From positions 18,025-82,024 of the forward strand of contig DFZN01000031.1 in assembly GCA_002382735.1 (NCBI GenBank): DNA of 64,000 bases, written 5' to 3'. The DNA comes from a bacterium UBP11_UBA4055. GTDB taxonomy: Bacteria; UBA4055. Shown one piece after another: positions 25,939 to 34,823 of this stretch. Both the position numbers and the translations under genes were made by a program. The notes beneath the pieces are model-generated. The model worked only from the letters and a program-made list of their open reading frames with translations, had not been told where the DNA came from and ran no database searches. How positions within the stretch are numbered: position 1 is the first letter of the stretch; every line of letters starts with the position of its first letter.

Positions 25939-27777
25939 ATGTGCGGAATATTAGGCTATATCGGCAACAGGGACTGTACCAGATTTCTCATCGACGGATT
26001 AAAAAGGGTTGAATACAGAGGATACGATTCCGCAGGAATTATGTTATATTCAGAGGCCGGTAAAAACTATTTCCTTAAGAAAAAAAAGGGAAGAATAATC
26101 GAACTTGAAAGAGACCTGAGCCAAAATGTTCGCGGTAATATCGGGATCGGACACACAAGATGGGCCACTCACGGAGAACCGAATGATGTAAACTCTCATC
26201 CTCATGTGTCTAACGACGGTAAAATATTTCTTGTCCACAACGGTGTTATTGAAAATTACATGACCATAAGAAAGAAACTTGAAAAACACGGATTTTCATT
26301 CTATTCCGAAACAGATACTGAAGTCCTCGTTGACCTTATCCAGTATTACTATAAGGGAGACATCGAATCGGCTGTCAAGAACGCCCTGGGTGATGTAAAA
26401 GGAACATACGGCATAGGTGTTTTCTGCCTTGATGAACCTGACAGGCTGGTAGCCGCCAGGCTGGGTTCTCCTCTGATCATAGGAATAGGCGAGAAAGAAA
26501 ATTATTTTGCCTCAGATCCCGCTTCGATCCTCAAGAATACGACCGAAGTGATATATATGGAGGACGGAGAGATCGCTGTTATCACAAAAGAAAGTGTTAT
26601 TCATAAGACACTAAATGATGAGATCGTGAAAAAAAATGTGGAGACTATTGAATTCGAGCTTTCCGACATTGAAAAAAGCGGATTTCCGCATTTTATGCTC
26701 AAGGAGATCTTTGAGCAGCCCAGGACTCTGACTGATACAATGAGAGGAAGGCTGCTGCTTGAAGAAGGGATCTCAAAGCTTGGAGGTCTTAATCAGCATC
26801 CTCAAGTCTATAAAGCCCTTCTTAACGCCGATAAAATATTCATAGTGGCGTGCGGAACGAGCTGGCACAGTGCTCTTATCGGTGAATATATGCTCGAAGA
26901 ATACGCAAAGATCTCTGTCGAAGTTGAGTATGCCTCTGAATTCAGATACAGAGACCCTATCATTACTCCAAAGACCGTTGTGATCGCCATTTCGCAGTCA
27001 GGCGAGACTGCCGACACTCTTGCGGCTATAAAAGAAGCAAAGAGAAAAGGCGCAGTGACAATCGGGATCTGCAATGTGGTGGGATCGACGATCTCGAAAG
27101 AGACCGACGCCGGAGTATATCTTCATGCGGGACCTGAGATCGGAGTCGCTTCAACTAAAGCTTTTACTTCACAAGTCATAGCACTTGCCCTTATCACACT
27201 CGATATCGCAAGGCATAAGGACATGAGTTTCAGACAGGGTTACAAGATCGTAAAAGAACTTAAACTTTTACCAGCGCTTGTTGAATCTATCCTGGAGAAC
27301 GCGGATAAGATCAAAGAGATCGCCGACAGGTTCAAGTCAGCAAAGAATTTTCTGTATCTCGGCAGAGGATACAATTTTCCAGTGGCTCTTGAAGGAGCTT
27401 TGAAGCTGAAAGAGATCTCATACATTCATGCCGAAGGTTATCCCGCTGCCGAAATGAAACACGGTCCTATAGCTTTGATAGACGAAAATATGCCTGTTAT
27501 ATTTATTGCGATCAAAGATTCGATCTACGATAAAGTAGTTACTAACATTAGGGAAGTGAAGGCAAGAAACGGTATCGTTATTTCGATCGCCAGCTACGGT
27601 GATGAAGAGATAGACAGCATTTCAGACTATGTTATCAAGATCCCTGAAACCACGAACCTTCTTTCTCCGATCCTCACCGTTATTCCACTACAGCTCCTTG
27701 CATATTACATCGCAGTGGAAAAAGGTTATAATGTGGATATGCCGAGGAACCTTGCAAAAAGCGTAACTGTAGAATAG
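25939..27777 (+). CDS. glmS: Glutamine-fructose-6-phosphate aminotransferase
   Basis: 612 residues. The N-terminal glutaminase domain starts M-C-G-I-L-G-Y-I-G with the nucleophile Cys2 and has H-T-R-W-A-T-H-G. Two SIS isomerase domains follow (A-C-G-T-S-W-H-S-A, I-S-Q-S-G-E-T-A-D-T, and G-R-G-Y-N-F-P-V-A-L-E-G-A-L-K-L-K-E), and the end D-M-P-R-N-L-A-K-S-V-T-V-E is typical. It makes glucosamine-6-phosphate for peptidoglycan and lipid A. Only 14 bases separate it from the ferredoxin gene, so there is no room for a glmS ribozyme. Confidence 0.97.
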   Translation: MCGILGYIGNRDCTRFLIDGLKRVEYRGYDSAGIMLYSEAGKNYFLKKKKGRIIELERDLSQNVRGNIGIGHTRWATHGEPNDVNSHPHVSNDGKIFLVHNGVIENYMTIRKKLEKHGFSFYSETDTEVLVDLIQYYYKGDIESAVKNALGDVKGTYGIGVFCLDEPDRLVAARLGSPLIIGIGEKENYFASDPASILKNTTEVIYMEDGEIAVITKESVIHKTLNDEIVKKNVETIEFELSDIEKSGFPHFMLKEIFEQPRTLTDTMRGRLLLEEGISKLGGLNQHPQVYKALLNADKIFIVACGTSWHSALIGEYMLEEYAKISVEVEYASEFRYRDPIITPKTVVIAISQSGETADTLAAIKEAKRKGAVTIGICNVVGSTISKETDAGVYLHAGPEIGVASTKAFTSQVIALALITLDIARHKDMSFRQGYKIVKELKLLPALVESILENADKIKEIADRFKSAKNFLYLGRGYNFPVALEGALKLKEISYIHAEGYPAAEMKHGPIALIDENMPVIFIAIKDSIYDKVVTNIREVKARNGIVISIASYGDEEIDSISDYVIKIPETTNLLSPILTVIPLQLLAYYIAVEKGYNVDMPRNLAKSVTVE

Positions 27778-27789
27778 GAAGGACATTAA

Positions 27790-29907
27790 ATGAAGATCAT
27801 ACTTACCTTTTTTTTATTATCAGCATCAGTCTTTGGAGCTGAAATAGACAAGACACTGAACCTGTTCCAGAGAGGGTTGTACTCTCAGATCCTCAGCTAT
27901 ACGGACTCGATCCGTGCGAATGACCACGATCTGCACACGCACAACCTTATCAGAGGAATGGCTCTTTACAAGATAAAAGATTACAGGGAAAGCAAAAGAG
28001 TACTCGACCTTGTTTCTCAGAATGTTGATGATCCGGCTTTAAAGGACCTTTCCAATTATTATTGTGCCTTATCCAGGATCAAGCTTGGGGAGAATGTCGC
28101 AGGTGCTGTAATACTCACAAGACTTCTCAATTCATCATCAACCGATATTGCCGCAGGCTCAAGATCCATACTGGAGAATTTGATAAACTACAAATTCGAT
28201 GACGCGGATTATAAAGAAATACACGAGAATATTTTTGACAGCGAAGTTTCAGAATATATCGATCAGAGCAGAAATGCTTTAAAAATACTTGCGGTGCTCC
28301 CGACCACCGGTATAGACCAGGATGATGGAAGAGACATTCTGACCGGGCTTGAATTCGGTCTGAAGAAACTTCAGTCGAAATATAAGAACCTCAGGCTTGA
28401 TGTTGTAAACTCTGAAGGCAAAATTGCCGTAATGACCAGAAAAGTTCTGGAGAAACTTAATTCTACCAGGTACAACCTTATCATAGGCGAATTACGGTCG
28501 GACGCGACTGCTGCTCTTGCAGGTATTGCAGAATTGAAAGGCATACCTTTGTTGTCTCCTACCGCTTCAGCGAAGGAAATTTCAGAGATATCGGACAGGG
28601 TATTCCAGCTTAATACCACTTCCTACACTCTCGGAAATCTGATTGCAGAATACGCCGTTGATTCACTCGGGTACAAAACTTTCGCGATAATATCACCTCT
28701 TACAGAAGACGGGAACGAATCAGTTACGGGATTTACTTCAAAAGTTATCGAAAAGGGATGCTCCGTCATAGCTCTTGAATGGTACTTTGAATCTTATGAT
28801 CTGAATAAGCAGATACAGAGGATAAGGGAAAAAGCTTTATCGATCGACTCTCTGGATACAGAAGAATATATGTCAACGGACTCAATAAAAGTCGTCCCTG
28901 CCGGAATAATAGATGCTTTCTTCCTGCCTGTAAATGATTCTGATACTGAGTCAGTTCTGTCACAGCTTTCGTATTATAATTTCAAAGCAAAGAACCTTGG
29001 GACTTACGGCTGGAACAACGAGAAGATCCTCAACAAACTGAACATTCATGCAGACAGCCTTGTTTTTATAAAAGAAAGCTCGTATGACATTGAAAATACA
29101 GCTTACACAGATTTTGTTTATAAATTCCGAAATGAATTCAACAGGAACCCCAGATTCCTTGAGATACTCGGCTATTCAATAATGGATATGATGGTGGACA
29201 TTAAGAACAAAAACAGAGACATTTCTGTTTACAAAATACTTTCCGAAATAAAAGAGTATCGAGGAATATACGGTGACATAATTTATAACGGATCGAGATC
29301 CAACTCGGCTGCAGACCTTATTATGTACAGAGACCGTTCAGGTCTAAAGAAACTGGACTTTGTTCCACAATCTTCAAAAGACAGTCTTTCTAATGCGAAA
29401 AAATATTATAATAAGGGCTGCGTGGATGAAATTACAAGACAGTTCAGTTCAGCTGTACTAAATTATGAGAGATCTATTGCCGAGTACAGGTCTGCCCTGC
29501 CCGACTCTGACTTCAAAGACCATCCTGATGTCATCTCTCTGTACAGAAAAACAGGACTGGTTCATTACCGTTTGAGTGATTTCTCAAAAGCCGTGATCTA
29601 CTTCAGTAAATATCTGGAAGGAGGCCGGCAGGATGACAGGGAAATAATGTTCAAAAGTAAGGTCTCCGAGGCAAATATTGACCCTCTCGTCTCTCCCGAT
29701 GTACTTTCTGAATACACAAATAATCCTGAATTTGCTCCTGAGGCATACTTTGAGATAGGAAGCCTTTATTTGAAAAGATCTGAGATTAAAAAAGCTCTCG
29801 ATTACCTGGAAGCTTCAGCCGCACTAAAAAATAAGGATGCCGTAAAAATCTTGAACGAACTGAAAAATGCAGGTGAAAACAAAAATAATAATAAATTTGA
29901 CTGGTAG
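27790..29907 (+). CDS. Periplasmic TPR / ligand-binding-fold protein (LpoA-like layout)
   Basis: 705 residues. A signal peptide (residues 1-17, cleavage near V-F-G-A) has no lipobox cysteine. An N-terminal helical-repeat region to about residue 160 is followed by a type I periplasmic-binding-protein fold (K-I-L-A-V-L-P-T-T-G ... D-G-R-D-I-L-T-G-L-E-F-G; N-L-I-I-G-E-L-R-S-D; I-P-L-L-S-P-T-A-S), and a C-terminal TPR part with A-L-D-Y-L-E-A-S-A. TPR plus a binding-protein fold is the layout of LpoA, the outer-membrane activator of PBP1A, though LpoA is a lipoprotein with only N-terminal TPRs. No ABC permease is nearby. It lies between glmS (peptidoglycan precursor) and glyQS. Function is unproven. 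Confidence 0.75.
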   Translation: MKIILTFFLLSASVFGAEIDKTLNLFQRGLYSQILSYTDSIRANDHDLHTHNLIRGMALYKIKDYRESKRVLDLVSQNVDDPALKDLSNYYCALSRIKLGENVAGAVILTRLLNSSSTDIAAGSRSILENLINYKFDDADYKEIHENIFDSEVSEYIDQSRNALKILAVLPTTGIDQDDGRDILTGLEFGLKKLQSKYKNLRLDVVNSEGKIAVMTRKVLEKLNSTRYNLIIGELRSDATAALAGIAELKGIPLLSPTASAKEISEISDRVFQLNTTSYTLGNLIAEYAVDSLGYKTFAIISPLTEDGNESVTGFTSKVIEKGCSVIALEWYFESYDLNKQIQRIREKALSIDSLDTEEYMSTDSIKVVPAGIIDAFFLPVNDSDTESVLSQLSYYNFKAKNLGTYGWNNEKILNKLNIHADSLVFIKESSYDIENTAYTDFVYKFRNEFNRNPRFLEILGYSIMDMMVDIKNKNRDISVYKILSEIKEYRGIYGDIIYNGSRSNSAADLIMYRDRSGLKKLDFVPQSSKDSLSNAKKYYNKGCVDEITRQFSSAVLNYERSIAEYRSALPDSDFKDHPDVISLYRKTGLVHYRLSDFSKAVIYFSKYLEGGRQDDREIMFKSKVSEANIDPLVSPDVLSEYTNNPEFAPEAYFEIGSLYLKRSEIKKALDYLEASAALKNKDAVKILNELKNAGENKNNNKFDW

Positions 29908-29915
29908 GAAAGAAA

Positions 29916-31322
29916 ATGACTGAAACAACAATGGAACAGATCGTATCGCTGGCGAAAAGAAGAGGCTTTATTTATCCGGGATCAGAGATATACGGCGGAC
30001 TGGCGAATACATGGGATTACGGACCCTTGGGAGTAGAACTTTTAAATAACATAAAAGAATTCTGGAGAAAAAAATTTGTCAGAGAAAGACCTGATAATGT
30101 AGAGATCGATACTGCGATTCTGCTCAATCCGTCTGTCTGGGTTGCTTCAGGTCATGTAGGAAATTTCTCAGACCCTTTAATGGATTGTAAAAAATGTAAA
30201 TCAAGAGTCAGGGCAGATAAACATATAGAGTATTGGAACGAGAAGAACGGAACAGAGATTTTTCCCGAAAACTGGGCCGGAGAATTAACACCTTCCGATA
30301 TTCTGCTTAAATTCATAAACGGGAACAATATTAAATGCGATAAATGCGGTGCCCTCGACTGGACAGAACCCAAAGCTTTCAATCTCATGTTCAAGACAGA
30401 GCAGGGAGTAATTGAGGGTGAAGGCGCAAAGATATTTCTCAGGCCTGAAACTGCTCAGGGTATATTTATTAATTTCAAGAATGTTCAGACCACGACAAGA
30501 AAGAAGATCCCGTTCGGCATCTGCCAGATAGGAAAATCTTTCAGGAATGAAATCACACCCGGTAATTTCATATTCCGTACCAGGGAATTCGAACAGATGG
30601 AAATGGAGTTTTTCTGTAAACCGGGAACTGAACTGGAGTGGTTCGACTACTGGAAGAATTTCACTTACAGCTGGTTCCTGAGCATGGGCATAAAGGAAGA
30701 TAATCTGAGGATGAGAGATCATGAGAAGGACGAGCTGGCCTTCTATTCGAATGCCACTACGGATGTCGAGTACATGTATCCTTTCGGATGGGGCGAGTTG
30801 TGCGGAATAGCCTCAAGGACAGACTATGACCTCAAGCAGCACATTGACCTTTCGGGCAAGGACCTTTCTTACTTTGACGAACCGAACAGGGAAAAATATA
30901 TTCCGTATGTTATTGAACCGTCATTCGGTGTTCAGAGAACAGCGCTGATCACTCTCTGCGACGCTTACAACGAAGAGAAAGTAGGTGAGGACGACACGAG
31001 GATCGTTCTGAAACTTCACCCTGTACTCGCTCCTTTTAAAATAGCCGTGCTTCCCCTGGTCAAGAAACTGTCGGAGGAAACTGACAAACTGTATAAAAAG
31101 CTGATCACAGAACTCGGGTGGAAAATAGATTTTGATGAAGTCGGAAGTATCGGTAAAAGATACAGAAGACATGATGAGATCGGCACGCCTTACTGCGTCA
31201 CCTTCGATTTTGACACACTTGAAGATCTCGCTGTAACCATCAGAGAAAGAGACAGTATGACTCAGGATAGAATAAAGATCGAAAATTTGATCTCATATTT
31301 CAGAGAAAAATTTAATTTTTAG
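29916..31322 (+). CDS. glyQS: Glycyl-tRNA synthetase, single-chain (alpha2) class II type
   Basis: 468 residues, the eukaryote/archaeal-like dimeric form rather than the split glyQ/glyS form. The N-terminus R-R-G-F-I-Y-P-G-S-E-I-Y-G-G and the motif 1 region follow, with two CxxC zinc pairs (C-K-K-C and C-D-K-C), motif 2 F-R-N-E-I-T-P-G-N-F-I-F-R-T-R-E-F and motif 3 near P-S-F-G-V-Q-R. A C-terminal anticodon-binding domain starts near L-A-P-F-K-I-A-V-L-P-L. It charges tRNA-Gly. GGAAAG precedes the ATG; the next gene starts 6 bases after the stop. Confidence 0.96.
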   Translation: MTETTMEQIVSLAKRRGFIYPGSEIYGGLANTWDYGPLGVELLNNIKEFWRKKFVRERPDNVEIDTAILLNPSVWVASGHVGNFSDPLMDCKKCKSRVRADKHIEYWNEKNGTEIFPENWAGELTPSDILLKFINGNNIKCDKCGALDWTEPKAFNLMFKTEQGVIEGEGAKIFLRPETAQGIFINFKNVQTTTRKKIPFGICQIGKSFRNEITPGNFIFRTREFEQMEMEFFCKPGTELEWFDYWKNFTYSWFLSMGIKEDNLRMRDHEKDELAFYSNATTDVEYMYPFGWGELCGIASRTDYDLKQHIDLSGKDLSYFDEPNREKYIPYVIEPSFGVQRTALITLCDAYNEEKVGEDDTRIVLKLHPVLAPFKIAVLPLVKKLSEETDKLYKKLITELGWKIDFDEVGSIGKRYRRHDEIGTPYCVTFDFDTLEDLAVTIRERDSMTQDRIKIENLISYFREKFNF

Positions 31323-31328
31323 GATTAT

Positions 31329-31901
31329 TTGAAGATCGATACTGAAAAATACAGTAACAAACATCCTTTTCTTACGAGGATCTTTAGAGGTTTAAAATAC
31401 TACTTTCTTCTCTTCGTAAGAAAAGAGGACACATCTCAGAGCATAGCGCACGGACTTGCAACAGGAATATTTATCGGATTCTTACCCATAATACCTTTTC
31501 AGACCGTAGTTACGATATTCTTCTGCTTTTTATTAAGGTCAAATAAGGTCGCAGGAATAATTGGAAGCACGCTTATTACTAACCCCGTAACAGCAATGCC
31601 TGTTTTTTATTTTCAGCATTTCCTTGGAAGGATCTTTATTCTACATGATTTCTCATATGATAAATTCAAAAACCTTTTCGCACACATTTCATTAAGTAAT
31701 TTCAACGAGTTCGGCCATGAGCTTCTTATTCTGTTCGAGATGACGACAATAGGAGGTGTAATACTTGGAATAATTTTCTATCCTGCTGTATATTTCATAG
31801 CTAACAAGAGCGTTATCAGACACAGACAGCTTATCGCAAAGAAAAAAGCAAAATACCTTAAATCAAAAAAACAATGGCCAAAAAAAACTAGACCTTTCTG
31901 A
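31329..31901 (+). CDS. DUF2062 membrane protein
   Basis: 190 residues with a TTG start after AGGA. The DUF2062 signature is clear: A-T-G-I-F-I-G-F-L-P-I-I-P-F-Q-T and L-I-T-N-P-V-T-A-M-P-V-F-Y, with about three membrane helices and a lysine-rich C-terminus. The function of this family is unknown; members are often near glycosyltransferases or lipid enzymes. It is the last gene of the plus-strand operon, and its end overlaps the convergent trmB by 14 bases. Confidence 0.8.
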   Translation: MKIDTEKYSNKHPFLTRIFRGLKYYFLLFVRKEDTSQSIAHGLATGIFIGFLPIIPFQTVVTIFFCFLLRSNKVAGIIGSTLITNPVTAMPVFYFQHFLGRIFILHDFSYDKFKNLFAHISLSNFNEFGHELLILFEMTTIGGVILGIIFYPAVYFIANKSVIRHRQLIAKKKAKYLKSKKQWPKKTRPF

Positions 31902-32550
31902 ATTTCATGTAATATATTTTACACCCGTCTCTTTTTTTGTGTCTTTCAAACTGGGTTTCTATCCGTTCATTGACTTCGTTCTTATACATTTCAGAATATG
32001 CGTTTTCGAACACAGCGGAATTGATGAAGAGATCCAGTATCTCAAGAGAATACTCCTCATGATCGGAAGCGAATCTGAACATCCCGCCTTTTTTCAACAA
32101 GCTGTTCAGGATCAATATAAATTCAGGATTTATAGTCCTGTTCTTGTGATGCCTTTTTTTTGGCCATGGATCAGGAAAATTCATGATTATCTCATCAAAA
32201 GTACAGTTATTTATTATCTTATCCAGATATTCAGTTCCGCTTCTGGCTATGATAAGGTTATTTAATTTTTCTAACTTGTTTAGCTTCCTGAGCGCTATTC
32301 TGATCCTGTCCATCTTCCTGTCGATACCGAAATAATTTATACGGGGATTTTTTAAAGCCAGCTTAATTAGTGAATCCCCGTTGCCGAATCCGATCTCAAG
32401 TTTGATTATTTTATTATCATTTTTGAACACCTTACTGAAATTAAGCGGGATAATATCTCCATTAATTGCTAATATCCTGTCGTTAAGCTCAAAATACTTC
32501 CTGCTGTCGCTGTTGATCTTTTTATAGTAATCATCAACTGAAAGCCACAT
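31888..32550 (-). CDS. trmB: tRNA (guanine-N7-)-methyltransferase TrmB
   Basis: 220 residues. SAM-binding motif L-E-I-G-F-G-N-G-D-S-L near residue 51, Y-F-G-I-D-R-K for the adenosine-binding acidic strand, and the family hallmark N-F-P-D-P-W-P-K-K-R-H-H-K-N-R for catalysis. It makes m7G46 in tRNA variable loops. The gene converges on and overlaps DUF2062 by 14 bases, so the two could form a double-stranded 3' end. Confidence 0.93.
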   Translation of the reverse strand: MWLSVDDYYKKINSDSRKYFELNDRILAINGDIIPLNFSKVFKNDNKIIKLEIGFGNGDSLIKLALKNPRINYFGIDRKMDRIRIALRKLNKLEKLNNLIIARSGTEYLDKIINNCTFDEIIMNFPDPWPKKRHHKNRTINPEFILILNSLLKKGGMFRFASDHEEYSLEILDLFINSAVFENAYSEMYKNEVNERIETQFERHKKRDGCKIYYMKFRKV

Positions 32551-32581
32551 AATTCAATTCTCTATGTTGTTTAAATCTTAG

Positions 32582-33763
32582 CTATTTATTTATTAGATTC
32601 TCTATTTCGTTCCTGCTTATAGCGCATCTGAATCCGATGTTGCCTGTGGACTGAGAGATATCAAGTATCGCCCTTCTGTAAGATTTACAGTCTCCTTTAG
32701 AGCTCATCCACGAACCTCCCCTTGGGACTCTTATCTTTCCAAAATATCTTGAGAATACATCATTGCCCGGATAAGGAAAGATAACGCCGTGAACCCATTC
32801 ACTGACATTGCCTGCAAGATCATAAATACCGAAACTGTTCGGTTTATAGCTTTTTACAGGCATAGGATAACCAACAGTTATATTCAATCCGAACCGTGCA
32901 TCCTTGTCGGTCATATCTTTTCCTGTCGGATAGACAAAGTTCTGAGTGTCTTTTGCCGCACATTCCCATTCTATTTCTGTCGGAAGCCTCTTCTCTGCCC
33001 ATGTAGCGTAAGCAACTGCATCATCGTAGCCAACATCAACAACAGGCTGGTCAGGCTGATTGAACCTTCTGTCCCTCATTTTCGACAAACTTCCTTTGGG
33101 CTTGTAACCTGTCTCCTTGAGAAATTTACTGAACTGCGCGTTCGTAACTTCAGTTTCATCCATATAAAAATCAACTACTTTTGCAGTGTGTTCAGGTTTT
33201 TCAAGCTCTGAACCTTTGTCAGAACCCATTTTGAAACTGTGACCTTTAATAAGCATCATTTTTTTATTGTCATTCTTTGAATAATAGAACTGATCCGTAA
33301 AAGATCTTCTTTTCTTGTTCAACTGGGCTTTTTCCGCATCCGATAGAGTTTTATACAGGGTTGTATCCTGTCGGGATTTCTTTAATTCACTGTAAAGCAG
33401 AACTGTAGAATCCTGAGGAACTTCCAGTGTATCTGCTGTCAGAAGAGAATCCTCTCCGCTAACTCCGTACATAAGCATTATCTGATCACCATAATATTTC
33501 CATCCGAAAAAAACAGATACTGCGAGCAGCAAAAGAAGAACGATCAGTCTTGTATTACCTTTTTTTTCACCCTGAGGTTTTGGAGGTTTTGGAGTTTTTG
33601 GCTGCTTCGGAGCTTTTTCAGGTTTCTGTTTCAGCATAGGTCCGCCGGCAGAGGACGAAGGTTTCAGAGCCGGTCCTCCTGAACTTTTTTCAAGTTTTGC
33701 CCCGCACTTGATGCATTTCTTGATCGAGTTGGGGTTCATTGTATTGCAATTTGGACAGATCAT
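32582..33763 (-). CDS. Zinc-ribbon, single-helix protein with FGE-sulfatase (SUMF1) domain
   Basis: 393 residues. An N-terminal zinc ribbon (C-P-N-C ... C-I-K-C-G) is followed by a Pro/Lys-rich stretch, one membrane helix (residues about 70-88) and a linker. The formylglycine-generating-enzyme-like domain has the hallmarks F-Y-M-D-E-T-E-V-T-N-A-Q-F, R-L-P-T-E-I-E-W-E-C-A-A and D-L-A-G-N-V-S-E-W. Of the two catalytic cysteines of true FGEs one is absent (G-G-S-W-M-S-S-K-G-D-C), so it is probably a binding or structural protein. The ribbon faces the cytoplasm and the FGE-like domain the periplasm, judged from the lysines before the helix. Confidence 0.85.
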   Translation of the reverse strand: MICPNCNTMNPNSIKKCIKCGAKLEKSSGGPALKPSSSAGGPMLKQKPEKAPKQPKTPKPPKPQGEKKGNTRLIVLLLLLAVSVFFGWKYYGDQIMLMYGVSGEDSLLTADTLEVPQDSTVLLYSELKKSRQDTTLYKTLSDAEKAQLNKKRRSFTDQFYYSKNDNKKMMLIKGHSFKMGSDKGSELEKPEHTAKVVDFYMDETEVTNAQFSKFLKETGYKPKGSLSKMRDRRFNQPDQPVVDVGYDDAVAYATWAEKRLPTEIEWECAAKDTQNFVYPTGKDMTDKDARFGLNITVGYPMPVKSYKPNSFGIYDLAGNVSEWVHGVIFPYPGNDVFSRYFGKIRVPRGGSWMSSKGDCKSYRRAILDISQSTGNIGFRCAISRNEIENLINK

Positions 33764-33790
33764 TTCAGTCTCCCAATTTTATTTTAAATT

Positions 33791-34822
33791 TTAAATTATT
33801 AGCATCGCATCGCCGTAACTGAAGAAACGCATGTTTTCCTTTATGGCATGATCATAAGCTCTTTTGATCATCTCCGGCGAACTGAAAGCCGAAACTAGAA
33901 GGATCAGAGTCGATTTCGGAAGGTGAAAGTTAGTTATAAGATGATCTATAACTTTAAACCTGCACCCCGGGTAAATAAATATACCCGTTTCTCCGGAACC
34001 CGGTCTTACAAGTCCGGAGTCCTCCCCGACAGTCTCAAGAGTTCTCGCAACAGTCGTGCCAACCGCGAATATTTTTTTACCTTTACTCTTTGCGTTATTG
34101 ATCTTATCGGCCGCTTCAGTTGAAACCTCATAAAACTCTTTATGCATTTTGTGGTCAGTGATTTTATCTGTTTTTATGGGTCTGAATGTTCCTGATCCCA
34201 CATGGAGAAGAACACTGACGACATCAACACCTTTTTTGCGAAGATCGTCTAAAAGGTCGTGGGTGAAATGCAGACCTGCGGTGGGAGCGGCAGCCGCACC
34301 CGGCACCTTCGCGTAAACAGTTTGATATCTGCTTTTGTCTTCAGTATTGTCGTCTCTCTCAATATATGGGGGAAGTGGAATGTGCCCGTGCTTGTTAATG
34401 AATTCGAAGAAGTCCAATTCAGATTCAAATACAGCTATCCTGTTCCCATTGTCAGTAGCTCTGCTGATAAAACAGATCACTCCATCCTGAAGTATTATTC
34501 TGTCCCCGGATTTCACTTTTTTACCGGGCTTTATCATTATCTCCCATGAATTCTCTTCAATCTCTTTCAAGAGCAATATCTCAATTTCAGCTGAATTTCT
34601 CTCTGATACTCCGAAAAGTCTTGCCGGAATGACTTTTGTTTCGTTGAGAACAAGGACATCTCCATCAGAAAAGAAATCAATGATATCCCTGAAGCCCATT
34701 ATATTTATATTTCCGCTTTTCCTTTCAAGAACAAGAAGTCTCGACCCGTCTCTCACTGCAGAAGGTTCCTGAGCTATCAGTTCTTTTGGAAGTTCGTAGT
34801 CATAGTCCGACAGTTCGTACAT
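33791..34822 (-). CDS. queA: S-adenosylmethionine:tRNA ribosyltransferase-isomerase QueA
   Basis: 343 residues from the ATG at 34822, which gives the normal start Y-D-Y-E-L-P-K-E-L-I-A-Q-E-P. The longer reading from 34852 adds 10 residues inside ruvB, with its ribosome binding site only 2 bases away. Family motifs R-D-G-S-R-L-L-V-L, F-S-D-G-D-V-L-V-L-N-E-T-K-V-I-P-A-R-L and A-A-A-P-T-A-G-L-H-F-T are present. It transfers the ribose of SAM to preQ1-tRNA on the way to queuosine. One base separates it from the ruvB stop, which suggests translational coupling. Confidence 0.94.
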   Translation of the reverse strand: MYELSDYDYELPKELIAQEPSAVRDGSRLLVLERKSGNINIMGFRDIIDFFSDGDVLVLNETKVIPARLFGVSERNSAEIEILLLKEIEENSWEIMIKPGKKVKSGDRIILQDGVICFISRATDNGNRIAVFESELDFFEFINKHGHIPLPPYIERDDNTEDKSRYQTVYAKVPGAAAAPTAGLHFTHDLLDDLRKKGVDVVSVLLHVGSGTFRPIKTDKITDHKMHKEFYEVSTEAADKINNAKSKGKKIFAVGTTVARTLETVGEDSGLVRPGSGETGIFIYPGCRFKVIDHLITNFHLPKSTLILLVSAFSSPEMIKRAYDHAIKENMRFFSYGDAMLII

Positions 34823-34823
34823 A

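Noticed and set aside
25924..25939. glmS ribozyme before glmS
   Set aside because: Only 14 bases separate the ferredoxin stop and the glmS start, so the ribozyme cannot fit there.
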